Source: Pseudomonas entomophila (GTDB taxonomy: Bacteria; Pseudomonadota; Gammaproteobacteria; Pseudomonadales; Pseudomonadaceae). Taken from it: a stretch of DNA of 64,000 bases. Where the stretch lies: assembly GCF_013523125.1 (NCBI RefSeq), contig NZ_JAAMQJ010000006.1:89381-153380 (forward strand). The letters run 5' to 3'. A program made the translations under genes and the position numbers. Under the pieces are notes generated by a model, which made no database searches, was not told the DNA's origin, and saw only the letters and a list, made by a program, of their open reading frames with translations. Positions within the stretch are counted from its first letter, which is position 1. Each line of letters opens with the position of its first letter. Positions 53,447-63,935 of the stretch are shown piece by piece.

Positions 53447-53605
53447 ATGGACCTGATCCGCATTCTGATCGCCATCATTCTTCCACCCGTGGGCGTCTTC
53501 CTGCAGGTCGGTTTCGGCGGTGCGTTCTGGCTGAACATCTTGCTGACGATGCTGGGTTACATTCCCGGCATCATCCATGCGGTGTACATCATCGCCAAGC
53601 GCTGA
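53447..53605 (+). CDS. Pmp3/YqaE-family small membrane protein
   Basis: The 52-residue peptide reads MDLIRILIAIILPPVGVF... with two hydrophobic helices joined by a short loop, then LGYIPGIIHAVYIIAKR at the end. This is the whole Pmp3 (UPF0057) family pattern, with PPVGVF and GYIPGIIHA diagnostic. GAGGAG lies nine bases upstream. Family members affect membrane potential and salt or stress tolerance. It is monocistronic. Confidence 0.93.
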   Translation: MDLIRILIAIILPPVGVFLQVGFGGAFWLNILLTMLGYIPGIIHAVYIIAKR

Positions 53606-53644
53606 CCGCACAGCCCGAGCCGCAGTCGCGACTTGGGCGTGGCC

Positions 53645-55513
53645 TCAACGGTCCAGGACCTGGCAGTAGAACGCCCATTCCTGCTCCAGTGCATGGGCCA
53701 GGTTGACCGCCTGGCGAAAACCGTGGCGTTCCCCGGCATAGAAGTGCCCTTCGGCCTGCACGCCATTGGCCTGCAACGCTGCCAGCATGCTCCGCGTCTG
53801 TTCAGGCACCACCACCGCGTCCTGCTCGCCCTGGAAGAAAATCACCGGCACCGTGATACGTGCGGCGTGCAGCAAGGGTGTGCGCCGTGCATAGCGTTCG
53901 GCGTCGCGGTCCGGGTCGCCGATCAACCAGTCCAGGTAATCCGCTTCGAACTTGTGGGTAGCGCGGGCGAGCGCCACCGGATCACTGACGCCGTACAGGC
54001 TGGCCCCGGCCCTGAACACGTCATGGAAGGCCAAGGCACAGAGCGTGGTGTAGCCCCCGGCACTGCCGCCGCGGATGAATGCCTGGGTCGGGTCGATCAA
54101 CCCTTGGTCGGCCAGGTGCGTCACCACCGCGCAGGCGTCTTCGACATCGGCCTCGCCCCAGCGCAGGTGCAGCGCCTGGCGATAGGCTCGCCCGTAGCCG
54201 GTGCTCCCTCGGTAGTTGAGGTCGGCGACCGCGAAGCCGCGTTGGCTCCAGTACTGGATACGGGGGTCGAAGACCGGGTAGCACGCCGAGGTCGGTCCAC
54301 CGTGGATGAAAATCACCAGGGGCGATGGGCCCTGTGCGCCCTGGGCAGGGTAGAAGAACCCATGGGCCTGGGCGTCGCCGCTGGCGTAGCGCAGCGATTG
54401 CGGCCGAGCGATCTCTGCCTCGGGCAAGGGCGCGACGCCACCGCTCAGCACCTCGACGGCGCCGGTCGGGCGGTCGATGGCGATGATACCGGCAGGGCGC
54501 GTCGGTGAGGCGGCGATGGCGTACAGGTGCGTGTCGCTCAGCGCCAGGCTGCGAAAGCGGCTGTAGTCGGTCGCCAGGCGCTGGCAGGCCTGGTCGACAC
54601 GGCAGTGGCCCAGCACGCCGAAGCCGTCCTCGAACCAGCTGGCCACGTAGGCGTCGGGGCCCAGGGGCAGCCAGGTGCTGGCACCCAGCTGCCAAGGTGC
54701 GGCGGCGTGATCGGCGACGGCGGCGGGCAGGGCCTGCCAATGGCCGTCGCACTCACCCCAGGGTTGCCAGTAGCCGTGGTGGTCGGACAGGGCGTACAGC
54801 CGGCCCTGGGCATCGAAGCGCGGTTGTTGCAGCGATGTTTCCTCGTCTGCCCCGGCGATGCACTGGGGCGGGCTCCAGGCGCCGTCCTGTACCCGATGCC
54901 GGGTCATCAATCGCGTGGCGGTCCAGGGCTGGGCAGGGCGGTCCCATTCGATCCAGGCCAGGCGCTGGCCGTCGTCGCTCAGCGTGGGCGCCGCATAGAA
55001 GTCAGCCCCCTCGGCCAGCACCTGACGCCCGTGTGCGTCGAGGGCGACCAGACGGTGCTCGACGGATTCGCCGTGGGTTTCCTCGACCGCCAGCACGTGC
55101 CGGCCGTGCACCTGCAGATCGCCATAGCGGCGCTCGTCAACTGCGGTCAGCGCCTGGGGCGTGCCGCCGCCCACCGGTTGGGCGTAGACCTGCTGATCCG
55201 CCTCGTTGACGAAATACAGGTGCGTCTCGCCCACCGCGAAACTGCCTCCGCCGTACTCGTAGACGCGGCTGCGGACGCTGAACCCGTCCGGCGTCAGGCA
55301 CACCGGCTGACCGTCACGCCAGTGCCAGAGCCGGCAGGCGCCGTCGGCCGGGCGAAATTCGTTCCAGAACACCCCGGCCGGGCCGACCTTGAGGTCGGCG
55401 TAGTCGGTGCCGGCTGCCACCGCCTGGGCAGCGCTGAAGCGTTCAGCCCCGGGCGATGAGCCGTGCGTTGCGTTCGTTGCGGAAGGTGAGTTGTTCGATG
55501 GCCAGCTGGGCAT
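53645..55513 (-). CDS. pqqM: S9-family prolyl oligopeptidase-like peptidase of the pqq cluster
   Basis: The 622-residue protein has an N-terminal beta-propeller (about 30-350) and a C-terminal alpha/beta hydrolase with [14 protein letters not shown] (oxyanion), the nucleophile in [13 protein letters not shown], and a His in [11 protein letters not shown]. It has no signal peptide. AGGAGG seven bases before ATG 55513 sets the start, which lies 71 bp inside pqqE. Position at the end of pqqABCDE is conserved, and the name pqqM has been used for such a peptidase in P. fluorescens B16; its necessity for PQQ synthesis is unclear. Confidence 0.85.
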   Translation of the reverse strand: MPSWPSNNSPSATNATHGSSPGAERFSAAQAVAAGTDYADLKVGPAGVFWNEFRPADGACRLWHWRDGQPVCLTPDGFSVRSRVYEYGGGSFAVGETHLYFVNEADQQVYAQPVGGGTPQALTAVDERRYGDLQVHGRHVLAVEETHGESVEHRLVALDAHGRQVLAEGADFYAAPTLSDDGQRLAWIEWDRPAQPWTATRLMTRHRVQDGAWSPPQCIAGADEETSLQQPRFDAQGRLYALSDHHGYWQPWGECDGHWQALPAAVADHAAAPWQLGASTWLPLGPDAYVASWFEDGFGVLGHCRVDQACQRLATDYSRFRSLALSDTHLYAIAASPTRPAGIIAIDRPTGAVEVLSGGVAPLPEAEIARPQSLRYASGDAQAHGFFYPAQGAQGPSPLVIFIHGGPTSACYPVFDPRIQYWSQRGFAVADLNYRGSTGYGRAYRQALHLRWGEADVEDACAVVTHLADQGLIDPTQAFIRGGSAGGYTTLCALAFHDVFRAGASLYGVSDPVALARATHKFEADYLDWLIGDPDRDAERYARRTPLLHAARITVPVIFFQGEQDAVVVPEQTRSMLAALQANGVQAEGHFYAGERHGFRQAVNLAHALEQEWAFYCQVLDR

Positions 55514-56603
55514 GGTCTGCCTCCTCTCGCGCCTTGAGAATGATGCCGTGGTCGGCCGACTTGGCGCACACCGGGTCGGCGTTGCTGGCGTCGCCGGTGA
55601 GCATGAAGGCCTGGCAGCGACAGCCGCCGAAGTCCTTTTCCTTTTCGTCGCAGGAGCGGCAGGGCTCGGGCATCCACTCATAGCCCCGGAAGCGATTGAA
55701 GCCGAAGGAGTCGTACCAGATGTGCCGCAGGTCATGGTCGCGCACGTTGGGGAACTGTACCGGCAACTGACGGGCGCCGTGACAGGGCAGCGCCGTGCCA
55801 TCGGGTGTGATCGTGAGGAACAGGCTGCCCCAGCCGTTCATGCAGGCCTTGGGACGCTCTTCGTAGTAGTCGGGGGTGACGAAGATCAGCTTGCACGGGC
55901 TGCCAGCGGCCTTGAGTCGCTCACGGTACTCGTTGGTGATGCGCTCGGCACGCTCCAGCTGCTCGCGGGTCGGCAGCAGACCCAGGCGATTGAGGTGCGC
56001 CCAGCCGTAGAACTGACAAGTGGCCAGCTCGACGAAGTCTGCCTCCAGGGCGATGCACAGCTCGATGATCCGGTCGATCCGGTCGATGTTGTGCCGATGG
56101 GTGACGAAGTTGAGCACCATCGGGTATCCATGAGCCTTCACCGCACGGGCCATCTCCAGTTTCTGGGCGAACGCCTTGCGCGAACCGGCGAGCAGGTTGT
56201 TGACCGTCTCGTCGCTGGCCTGGAAGCTGATCTGGATGTGGTCGAGCCCGGCCTCGCGGAAGCGGGCGATCTTGTCCTCGGTCAGGCCGATGCCCGAGGT
56301 GATCAGGTTGGTGTAGTAGCCCAGCCGGCGCGCCTCGCCGATCAGCTCGGGCAGGTCCTGGCGCACCAGCGGCTCGCCACCGGAAAAGCCCAGCTGCGCA
56401 GCGCCCAGCTCACGGGCCTCGGCCATCACCCGGAACCACTGCTCGGTGCTCAGCTCCTGACCCTGCTGGGCGAAGTCCAGCGGGTTGGAACAGTACGGGC
56501 ATTGCAGCGGGCAGCGGTAGGTCAGCTCGGCCAGCAGCCACAGCGGCAGGCCCACCGGCGGCGCGACGGGCAGGTCAGGCGTAGACGATCCAGTGTTCGG
56601 CAT
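55443..56603 (-). CDS. pqqE: PqqA peptide cyclase (radical SAM)
   Basis: The 386-residue radical-SAM SPASM enzyme forms the Glu-Tyr carbon-carbon bond in PqqA. The cluster motif is C31-x3-C35-x2-C38 (CPLQCPYC); auxiliary-cluster cysteines lie in the C-terminal PCHGARQ and [17 protein letters not shown] segments. It overlaps pqqD by 29 bp. Confidence 0.97.
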   Translation of the reverse strand: MPNTGSSTPDLPVAPPVGLPLWLLAELTYRCPLQCPYCSNPLDFAQQGQELSTEQWFRVMAEARELGAAQLGFSGGEPLVRQDLPELIGEARRLGYYTNLITSGIGLTEDKIARFREAGLDHIQISFQASDETVNNLLAGSRKAFAQKLEMARAVKAHGYPMVLNFVTHRHNIDRIDRIIELCIALEADFVELATCQFYGWAHLNRLGLLPTREQLERAERITNEYRERLKAAGSPCKLIFVTPDYYEERPKACMNGWGSLFLTITPDGTALPCHGARQLPVQFPNVRDHDLRHIWYDSFGFNRFRGYEWMPEPCRSCDEKEKDFGGCRCQAFMLTGDASNADPVCAKSADHGIILKAREEADHAQLAIEQLTFRNERNARLIARG

Positions 56604-56850
56604 GGGCCACCTCCATGAACTGTTCGATGTCGTCGGCGACCTCGGGCACGTCGGCGAACTGTTCGGTCAGCGTCGCGATGATCGACGCCACCGAGCGCTG
56701 GCCGTCGATCAGCCCGCCGATCAGCGCGGCGCTGTCGTTGAGCTTGATCATGCCCTCGGGGTAGAGCAGCACATGGCCTTGTTGCGCCGGCTCGTACTGG
56801 AACCGGTAGCCGGGGCGCCAGCGTGGCACCCGTTGACGGTCGAAACTCAT
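56575..56850 (-). CDS. pqqD: PqqA-binding chaperone
   Basis: The 91-residue RiPP recognition element binds PqqA and presents it to Pqq[26 protein letters not shown] and the [14 protein letters not shown] helix are typical. It overlaps pqqC by four bases and pqqE by 29. Confidence 0.96.
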   Translation of the reverse strand: MSFDRQRVPRWRPGYRFQYEPAQQGHVLLYPEGMIKLNDSAALIGGLIDGQRSVASIIATLTEQFADVPEVADDIEQFMEVAHAEHWIVYA

Positions 56851-57602
56851 AAGGCGATCCCCTTGTGCCAGACCCGTTCGCGGGTGACGCTGTGGTAGGG
56901 CGGACGGTCCAGTTCGTAGGCCATGCTCATGGCGTCGAGCATGCTCCAGAGGATGTCCAGCTTGAACTGCAGGATCTCCAGCATGCGCGTCTGGCTCTCA
57001 CGCGTGGTGTAATGCTGCAGGGTGATCGACAGGCCGTGCTCGACATCGCGGCGGGCCTGGCCCAGGCGTGTGCGGAAGTAGGCGTAGCCGGCCGGGTCGA
57101 TCCACGGGTAGTGTTGCGGCCAGCTGTCCAGGCGCGACTGGTGGATCTGCGGCGCGAACAGCTCGGTCAGCGAGCTGCTGGCGGCCTCCTGCCAGCTGGC
57201 ACGGCGGGCGAAGTTGACGTAGGCGTCCACGGCGAAGCGCACCCCGGGCAGCACCAGCTCCTGGGAGCGTAGCTGGTCTGGGTCCAGGCCCACCGCCTGA
57301 CCCAGGCGCAGCCAGGCTTCGATACCGCCGTCCTCGCCCGGCGCACCGTCATGGTCGAGCAGGCGCTGGATCCACTCGCGACGCACCTCGCGGTCCGGGC
57401 AGTTGGCCAGGATCGCGGCGTCCTTGAGGGGAATGTTCACCTGGTAATAGAACCGGTTGGCCACCCAGCCCTGGATCTGCTCGCGGCTGGCACGGCCTTC
57501 GTACATCGCCACGTGGTAGGGGTGGTGGATATGGTAGTAGTCGCCCTTGGCGCGCAGCGCCTGCTCGAATTCGGCCGGGGACATCGGTGTGGCGTCGCTC
57601 AT
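56847..57602 (-). CDS. pqqC: Pyrroloquinoline-quinone synthase
   Basis: The 251-residue cofactor-free oxidase performs the last ring closure and eight-electron oxidation to [24 protein letters not shown] near the start and [20 protein letters not shown] near the end hold conserved active-site His, Tyr and Arg residues. Confidence 0.97.
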   Translation of the reverse strand: MSDATPMSPAEFEQALRAKGDYYHIHHPYHVAMYEGRASREQIQGWVANRFYYQVNIPLKDAAILANCPDREVRREWIQRLLDHDGAPGEDGGIEAWLRLGQAVGLDPDQLRSQELVLPGVRFAVDAYVNFARRASWQEAASSSLTELFAPQIHQSRLDSWPQHYPWIDPAGYAYFRTRLGQARRDVEHGLSITLQHYTTRESQTRMLEILQFKLDILWSMLDAMSMAYELDRPPYHSVTRERVWHKGIAL

Positions 57603-57610
57603 GGGGCCTC

Positions 57611-58522
57611 CTACAGCTCGATGCTCATGCCGTCGTAGGCGACTTCGACGCCCCGACGCTGGACTTCGGCCCGCTCCGGCGACGCTTCGTCGAGGATCGG
57701 GTTGGTGTTGTTGATGTGGATCAGCACCTTGCGCTGGCGCTCGAACCCGTCGAGCACCTCGAGCATGCCGCCGGGGCCGTTCTGGGCCAGGTGGCCCATC
57801 TCGCGGCCCGTGCGGGTGCCGACGCCGCGGCGCTGCATCTCATCGTCCTCCCACAGCGTGCCGTCGACCAGCAGGCAGTCGGCACCATGCATCATGCGCA
57901 GCAGCGCGTCATCGACCTGACCCAGGCCGGGTGCGTAGAACAACGTGCCGCCGGTGCGCAGGTCTTCGACCAGCAGGCCGAGGTTGTCGCCGGGGTGCGG
58001 GTCGAAGCGGTGTGGCGAATAAGGCGGCGCGGCGCTGCGCAGGGGGAACGGCGTGAAGCGCAGGTTCGGGCAGGCCGGGATGACGAAGCTGCCCTGCAGC
58101 TCGATGCGGTTCCACTGCAGACCGCCGTTCCAGTGGCCGAGCATGGTGAACAATGGGAAGCCCGTGCTCAGGTCCTGGTGCACCATGTCGGTACACCAGA
58201 CCTGATGCGGGCAGCCTTCGCGCAGGCTGAGCAGGCCGGTGGTGTGGTCGATCTGGCTGTCGAGCAGCACGATGGCGTCGATGCCGGTGTCGCGCAAGGC
58301 ACGCGCCGGCTGCATCGGCGCGAAGGCCTGAAGCTGCGCGCGGATGTCCGGCGAGGCGTTGCAGAGGATCCAGTGCTCGCCGTCGTCGGACAGCGCGATC
58401 GACGACTGGGTGCGCGCGCTGGCGCGCAGCGTGCCGTCGCGAAAGCCCTTGCAGTTGACGCAGTTGCAGTTCCACTGCGGAAAGCCGCCGCCGGCGGCGG
58501 AGCCTAGGATCTGGATGTACAT
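57611..58522 (-). CDS. pqqB: PQQ biosynthesis hydroxylase PqqB
   Basis: The 303-residue metallo-beta-lactamase-fold protein acts on the cross-linked Glu-Tyr product (tyrosine hydroxylation). It begins [19 protein letters not shown] with the CNCVNC zinc-binding cysteines. It is separated from pqqA by a hairpin. Confidence 0.96.
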   Translation of the reverse strand: MYIQILGSAAGGGFPQWNCNCVNCKGFRDGTLRASARTQSSIALSDDGEHWILCNASPDIRAQLQAFAPMQPARALRDTGIDAIVLLDSQIDHTTGLLSLREGCPHQVWCTDMVHQDLSTGFPLFTMLGHWNGGLQWNRIELQGSFVIPACPNLRFTPFPLRSAAPPYSPHRFDPHPGDNLGLLVEDLRTGGTLFYAPGLGQVDDALLRMMHGADCLLVDGTLWEDDEMQRRGVGTRTGREMGHLAQNGPGGMLEVLDGFERQRKVLIHINNTNPILDEASPERAEVQRRGVEVAYDGMSIEL

Positions 58523-58544
58523 GAACGCTCCGTGACCGAAAATG

Positions 58545-58569
58545 AAAACGCCCCGGCAAAGCCGAGGCG
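58545..58569 (-). terminator. Attenuator-like hairpin between pqqA and pqqB
   Basis: Read on the minus strand, CGCCTCGGC and GCCGGGGCG pair over nine base pairs (one G-T) with loop TTT and are followed by TTTT. It would give a short, abundant pqqA transcript and a rarer full-length pqqABCDE mRNA. Confidence 0.8.
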
Positions 58570-58586
58570 CCCTGACGCGTGAGGCC

Positions 58587-58658
58587 TCAACGGCTAGCGA
58601 AGTACATGGTCACTTCGAAGCCGATGCGCAGGTCGGTGTAAGCAGGTTTGGTCCACAT
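58587..58658 (-). CDS. pqqA: PQQ precursor peptide
   Basis: The 23-residue peptide reads [20 protein letters not shown] followed by ASR. Glu15 and Tyr19 (E-x3-Y) are the residues that become PQQ. AAGGAG precedes the ATG. The gene is too short for ordinary gene finders. The 176-bp gap to pqqF upstream holds its promoter region. Confidence 0.98.
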   Translation of the reverse strand: MWTKPAYTDLRIGFEVTMYFASR

Positions 58659-58834
58659 GGGAAAACTCCTTCCGGATGGGAATCAGGGGATGCCAGGTAT
58701 TGGGCGTCGTTTCAGGGTCGAGGTTCCGTTGGGCCGGGAACCTACGTATTACAAGATGCTATGAAGGCATCACCGTGCCCTGGGGTGCCCCGCCATGGAG
58801 CAGGGCGGCGCGGTTCGGGTGGAATGATAGCGTG

Positions 58835-61165
58835 CTAATGAACCGAGCGCGATCCCCAAGGGTGACCATCCAGCGGAGCCGGGCCGTTGGCCAGGCACTG
58901 CCAGCCGTGTTCGGCGCCGCGCAGGCGGGACAAGACCTGGTCCAGGTCGGCCTGGGTCACCGTTTCGAGCCGCTGACGAAGACCGTCCAGGCAGCCCGTC
59001 CAACCGGCCAGGTGGGCCTGCCAGTACCAGGTCGCCGTTTCTTGATCGTCCAGGGTCGACGGTGCGAACTGATCGAGCAGCGCGTGACGCAATGCCGGGG
59101 TCAGCGCCACACCGGCGTCCAGCACCTCCCGCACATGGGCCAGCAGGCGGTGCGGGTCGGTGCCAGGCGACTGCACGCCGAACAGCAGGCCGTGTCGGCC
59201 TTCGACCGTGCGAAACCCGCTGAAGACCGCATAGCCCAGTTGCAGCTCCACCCGCAGGCGCTGGTAGAACGGGCCTTGCAGCGCCTGGGCGAGCAGGCGG
59301 CCTTCCGCTTCGCGGGTCGCCGGCACAGGGCAGAACAGCAGCAAGGCGTGCTCACGGCTGGCGGTGGCGACGGTGTGCCAACGAGGGCCTTCGGGGAGCG
59401 GGCGTGGCGCAGGCCGCGCTGCCTGGCCTGGAAGCGAGTGCAGGACCGCGCCCAGTATCGCCAGCGCCTGCGGGTCGAAGCCCAGGGCCATGCCGTGCCA
59501 GCGGGCGTCTTGCCACTGCGTGCCAAGTGCAGCCTGTCCGTCGGCCCGCGGCTCAGGCGTTGCGTCAGGGGCCAGGCATTCGGGCAAGTGCTTGAGCAAG
59601 GCCCGGATCGGCATCAAGGGTGGCTCAGCATCGAGGGCGTCGCACGCGTCGTCTGTCAGAGGCGCCTGAAGCGCGGCGAGCACGTCGGGCAGCGCCTGGA
59701 GCACGGCCGCCGGACGACCTGTGCAGCGCAATTGCCAGTCCGCGCCCAAGGCCTCACCGTGAAGGGTGATCGCGGCACGGCAGGCACGTGTCTGCAAGGC
59801 GCTCAGGCGATGGGCCAGGCGGGTGACCTCGAGGGCCGTAAGTGGCTGGACGAACTGCCAGCGCAGGTAGAGGATGGCCAGGCGTTGTCTAGCAGGCAGG
59901 GCGTCGCAGATGACCATCTGCGGCGGCAGTGGCCGATCGGAGCGCGTCGGCAGGGCAGGGTCGAGCCAGGGGTCGGCCGGAGGCAGATGCCAGGCCCCGT
60001 GTTCAGCCGTGGGTACCTGAGCGAGCAACGCCTGCAGGGCGTGTCGGGCCTGCGCATCCAGCGCCTGGAAAGGCCGCTCCCTGCTGTCGCGACGGGCCAG
60101 GTCGAGCGCGCTCGCCCGCTCACCCTGAGCCCGTTGCACGCGGTCGAAGTCGTCGTGGAGCGGCGTCAGGTCCTGGGTGACGAGAAAGCCCAGCCAGCCC
60201 TGCAGCAGCCGTTGCACTTCGGCGGCACGCGTCGGATCGTCGAGGTGCAGCTGCACGTGCCACAAGGCCTGGCCGGCATGGCTGTACAGCACCTCGGCAT
60301 TTACCTCCTGCACCCAGCCGCGTCGCTCGAGCACACCTCGCCAGGTGCCTTCCCGGTCATCGGTCAGCCAGTCCAGCAGGGCTTCCAGCGCCGCGTCGGC
60401 ACCCTCGGGCAGGGCTTCGTGGGCGAACAGCAGGTCCAGGCGCGGGCCTTCCTGGCAGGGTAAGAGGGAGCTCTCGGTCAACGGTGGCGGGGGCCGACGG
60501 GGTACGGGTGTGTCGGCACGCAACGAACGGCCGTAGGTCTCGCCCAGAGCCTGCAGTGCCTCCAGCGGCTGCGGCCCACAGAGGCTCATGGTGATGTGCG
60601 CGCCCTGGTAGAAACGTTGATGAAACCCGTGCAAGGCCTGCTGAAACGCCGGGTCGTGCACCGGCAGGGTATAGCGGTTGCCGGCATGGAACCCGCTCAG
60701 CGGATGCCGTGGCGATACCCGTTGCAGGCGCATGAAGGCCTGCTGCGCCTGCGCATCCCGCGACCAGGCGATGAACTCGGCGTGGATCACCTCGCGTTCG
60801 CGGCGCTGCCTGGCCAGGCTCAAGTCTGGCTCGACGAGCATCTGGCACAGGCGCTCCAGGCTGCCCGCCAGGGCCGAGGGCGGCACCTCGAAGAAGAAGT
60901 CGGTGGTGCGCTCACGGGTACTGGCGTTGACCTGACCACCCTGACGCTGCACGTGCCGCATCAGCCCGTCCTCGAGCGGAAACCGCGCGGTGCCGAGGAA
61001 CAGCAGGTGCTCGAGCAGGTGCGCCAGCCCTGGCCAGGCCGTCGGTGCGTCATGGCTGCCAGCGTGGACGCGCAGGGCCGCCGCGCTGCGCTTGAGGTGC
61101 GGTGCATGGCGCAGGGTCAGCTGCAGGCCGTTGTCCAGCACGAGGTGGCGGGTGAGATCAGGCAT
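58835..61165 (-). CDS. pqqF: PQQ biosynthesis M16 metallopeptidase
   Basis: The 776-residue insulinase-like protease probably trims the cross-linked PqqA. The inverted zinc motif HLLEH is at residues 49-53 with the distal Glu in REREVIHAEF. A second, inactive M16 half follows. It precedes pqqA and follows davA with 37 bp between. Confidence 0.94.
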   Translation of the reverse strand: MPDLTRHLVLDNGLQLTLRHAPHLKRSAAALRVHAGSHDAPTAWPGLAHLLEHLLFLGTARFPLEDGLMRHVQRQGGQVNASTRERTTDFFFEVPPSALAGSLERLCQMLVEPDLSLARQRREREVIHAEFIAWSRDAQAQQAFMRLQRVSPRHPLSGFHAGNRYTLPVHDPAFQQALHGFHQRFYQGAHITMSLCGPQPLEALQALGETYGRSLRADTPVPRRPPPPLTESSLLPCQEGPRLDLLFAHEALPEGADAALEALLDWLTDDREGTWRGVLERRGWVQEVNAEVLYSHAGQALWHVQLHLDDPTRAAEVQRLLQGWLGFLVTQDLTPLHDDFDRVQRAQGERASALDLARRDSRERPFQALDAQARHALQALLAQVPTAEHGAWHLPPADPWLDPALPTRSDRPLPPQMVICDALPARQRLAILYLRWQFVQPLTALEVTRLAHRLSALQTRACRAAITLHGEALGADWQLRCTGRPAAVLQALPDVLAALQAPLTDDACDALDAEPPLMPIRALLKHLPECLAPDATPEPRADGQAALGTQWQDARWHGMALGFDPQALAILGAVLHSLPGQAARPAPRPLPEGPRWHTVATASREHALLLFCPVPATREAEGRLLAQALQGPFYQRLRVELQLGYAVFSGFRTVEGRHGLLFGVQSPGTDPHRLLAHVREVLDAGVALTPALRHALLDQFAPSTLDDQETATWYWQAHLAGWTGCLDGLRQRLETVTQADLDQVLSRLRGAEHGWQCLANGPAPLDGHPWGSRSVH

Positions 61166-61202
61166 AGGGGCTCCAGCGAAACGAGCCCCATGCTAGCGGA
61201 TA

Positions 61203-62003
61203 TCAGGTGCGAGGCGCAGGGCCATGCAGGTCGTGGCGCACATCGCTCAGGTAGGGAAAGCCGGCGCGGCTCGCAGCCAGGCGGTCGCGGTCCAGGTCCG
61301 CCAGCAACAGGCTCGCTTCCTGCCCGGCTATCGCCAGCAGGCTGCCGTCCGGCGCGACGATGCTGCTCTGCCCGCAATAGACCAGCGACGCTTCGGCGCC
61401 ACAGTAGTTGGCGTAGACCAGGTAGCACTGGTTCTCCTGGGCCCGCACACGCACGGTGAACTGACAGACGAAGTCATAGGGCACCATGTTGGCGGTGGGC
61501 ACCACGATCAGCTCGGCGCCGGCCAGCGCCAGGCGCCGGGTATTCTCCGGGAACTCGACGTCGTAGCAGATCAGCAGCCCGAGCTTCCAGCCCTCCAGCT
61601 CGACCACCGGGAAATGATCGCCGCCAGGGCTGAACAGGCTGCGGTCCAATGCGCCGAACAAGTGCGTCTTGCGGTAGTTGCCCAGGCGGCTTCCCTGGGC
61701 ATCGATCAGTTGCACGCTGTTGTAGCACGCGCCGTCTTCGCCCTGTTCGGGGTAGCCATAGACGATCGCCAGGCCCTGCTGCCGCGCGATGGCCGCCACC
61801 GCCTGCGCCGAGTCGCCGTCGGCCGGCTCGGCCAGGCGGCTCACGGCATCGCGGCCGATGTCGTAGCCGGTCAGGAACATCTCCGGGCACACCAGCAGAC
61901 GCGCGCCCTGGCTCGCCGCCTGCTCGGCCTGCTGGCGCAGGCGTTCGAGGTTGCCGGCGACGTCGTGTGGGCCAGGGTGGCCTTGGTACAGGGCGATGCG
62001 CAT
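61203..62003 (-). CDS. davA: 5-aminovaleramidase (nitrilase superfamily)
   Basis: The 266-residue amidase turns 5-aminovaleramide into 5-aminovalerate. The catalytic triad is E41 (CPEMFLTG), K112 (RKTHLF) and C146 (LICYDVEF). Start at MRIALYQG. In P. putida the gene pair davBA starts lysine degradation, and davB lies 16 bp upstream here. Confidence 0.92.
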   Translation of the reverse strand: MRIALYQGHPGPHDVAGNLERLRQQAEQAASQGARLLVCPEMFLTGYDIGRDAVSRLAEPADGDSAQAVAAIARQQGLAIVYGYPEQGEDGACYNSVQLIDAQGSRLGNYRKTHLFGALDRSLFSPGGDHFPVVELEGWKLGLLICYDVEFPENTRRLALAGAELIVVPTANMVPYDFVCQFTVRVRAQENQCYLVYANYCGAEASLVYCGQSSIVAPDGSLLAIAGQEASLLLADLDRDRLAASRAGFPYLSDVRHDLHGPAPRT

Positions 62004-62019
62004 CGAAGGTCTCCGGGTA

Positions 62020-63702
62020 TCAGTCGGGCAGGGCGATCGGGCCGATCTCGTCGAACACATCGCCAGGGCCTGGGTTGTTCGGGTGGGTCCGGCCACCGAA
62101 GTGGGTCATGATACCCCACACCGCGTTGAGCGACGTCTGCACGGCGCCCTCGACCCAGGCCGGCGTCCACGACACGTCGTCGCCCGCCAGGAAGATGCCG
62201 CGGTGCTCGGCCGGCATGTCCTGCTGCATGAAGTGAGCGTACATGCGCTGGTTGTAGCGATAGTGGCCAGGCAGCGCGCCCTTGAAGGCACCGAGGAAAT
62301 ACGGGTCGGCCTCCCAGGAAATGGTGATTGGATCGCCGATGATGTGCCCGGCGATGTCGGTTTTGGGGTAGATCTTCTTCAGCGCGTCGAGCGCCAGCTG
62401 CACGCGCCGCTCCACCGGGTGCGGCAGCATCTTCAGCGCATCGCTCATCCAGGCGTAGGACAGGCAGATCACCCCTGGCCGGTCGTCGCCGTTGTCGAAC
62501 AGGTAGGTGCCCCGGGTCAGCCGGTCGGTGAGGGTCATGCTCAGCAGGTCGCGACCAGTCTCCGGGTCCTTGTCCTTCCAGAACGGCCGGTCGACCATGA
62601 CGAAGGTCTTGGACGACTGCATGTAGCGGGTGCGGTCCAGCGCCATCCACAGCTTCTGCGAGAACAACGACTCCTCACAGTCGATCTGGGTGGTCAGCAG
62701 CCAGCTCTGACAGGTCACCAGCACGGCGGCGTATTCGCGCGTGTCGCCCCAGCTGTCGGTCACCGCCAGGCGCTCATCGGCACTGCGGGCGATACGCCGT
62801 ACGCCACTGCGCGGCGCCCCCCCATGCAGCGAGCGCAGGCTGGTGCCGACCGGCCAGTGCACGCAGCGCTCCGGCACGTGCCGCCAGATGCCCTGGGGCA
62901 CCTGCTCCACGCCCCCGACCACCAGGTGCTGGTGCTCGTCGCAGTTGGTCATCACCACCCGGAAGATCTCCAGCATCGAGTTGGGGAAGTCAGAGTCCCA
63001 GCCACCGGTGCCGAAACCGACCTGGCCGAACACCTCGCGGTGCAGGAAGCTCAGCTTGGCGAAGGCCTGCGAGGTGGCGACGAAGTCGTAGAAGGTACGG
63101 TCGTCCCACAGCGGCACCAGGGTGTTCCACAGCTGCTTGAGTCGCGGCACGTCGCGCTCGCGGATGGCCTGCTGGATGTCGCTGAACTGCGCCCGGTCTT
63201 CCAGGGCATCGGCCCAGGCTTCGGCCACTTCGTGGAACAGCCGTGGCAAATCCGCTGGCGACTCGGCGTAGAAGGTCTGCCCCTCCAGGTCGATCACCGT
63301 GCTGCTGGAGGCCGCGCTCAGGGGATTGGGAAAGGGCTTGGTCTCCAGGCCCAGCTTGTCGACGTAGTGATAGAACGCCGTGGACGACACCGGAAAGCGC
63401 ATCCCGCCCAGCTCGGCGACGATGCCGTCGGTGCCGTTGAAGGCCTGCGAACGCAGCCGTCCCCCCAACTTGGAGGCCTCGTAGACCACCGGCTTGAGGC
63501 CCAGCTTCATCAGCTCGTAGGCCGCCACCAGCCCGGCGATGCCCGCGCCGACGATGGCGACTTCCTCGCCGTAGCGGTCCGCCGGCACGCTGCCCAGACC
63601 GGCGGGGTGTTCGAGCCAGTCGTCGAAGGCGAAGGGAAAGTCCGGGCCGAACAGGGTGACCGGGGGTTTGCCATCGGCGGGGTGACGGTTCTTCTTGTTC
63701 AT
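62020..63702 (-). CDS. davB: L-lysine 2-monooxygenase
   Basis: The 560-residue FAD enzyme of the amine-oxidase/tryptophan 2-monooxygenase family decarboxylates and oxygenates lysine to 5-aminovaleramide. The dinucleotide motif VAIVGAGIAGLVAAYEL is at residues 48-64 and the C-terminal FAD contact in GIFLAGDDVSWTPAWVEGAV. Identity as DavB is by position with davA next to pqqF and by family length. Confidence 0.92.
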   Translation of the reverse strand: MNKKNRHPADGKPPVTLFGPDFPFAFDDWLEHPAGLGSVPADRYGEEVAIVGAGIAGLVAAYELMKLGLKPVVYEASKLGGRLRSQAFNGTDGIVAELGGMRFPVSSTAFYHYVDKLGLETKPFPNPLSAASSSTVIDLEGQTFYAESPADLPRLFHEVAEAWADALEDRAQFSDIQQAIRERDVPRLKQLWNTLVPLWDDRTFYDFVATSQAFAKLSFLHREVFGQVGFGTGGWDSDFPNSMLEIFRVVMTNCDEHQHLVVGGVEQVPQGIWRHVPERCVHWPVGTSLRSLHGGAPRSGVRRIARSADERLAVTDSWGDTREYAAVLVTCQSWLLTTQIDCEESLFSQKLWMALDRTRYMQSSKTFVMVDRPFWKDKDPETGRDLLSMTLTDRLTRGTYLFDNGDDRPGVICLSYAWMSDALKMLPHPVERRVQLALDALKKIYPKTDIAGHIIGDPITISWEADPYFLGAFKGALPGHYRYNQRMYAHFMQQDMPAEHRGIFLAGDDVSWTPAWVEGAVQTSLNAVWGIMTHFGGRTHPNNPGPGDVFDEIGPIALPD

Positions 63703-63935
63703 GTCGTGGCCTTGGGCGGGGTAGCGGGATGGAATGAGTATAGGTAGGGCTGGATGACAGGTTAGAGGGGGATGGCGTGGGAAGTAAGACGAAAGGTGGT
63801 GGCGGATTGTGTGGGTTTTTAGCGTTGTGACGAGGTGGTGGGTAAAAGTGACGAAGGATTCTGGTTTTCCGCTGGAGACTGTCAGATTTTTTGTGTTCGG
63901 GCCGATAACGGCCTGCCGTGAGGCAGGCCGTGCTT
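63703..63935. other. Intergenic region upstream of davB
   Basis: This 233-bp stretch probably carries the davBA promoter; a TATACT on the minus strand (63737-63742) is a fair -10, but no convincing -35 was found. A perfect 10-bp hairpin (ACGGCCTGCC 63908-63917 with GGCAGGCCGT 63922-63931) lies beside the stop of the edge gene and may be its terminator. Confidence 0.5.
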
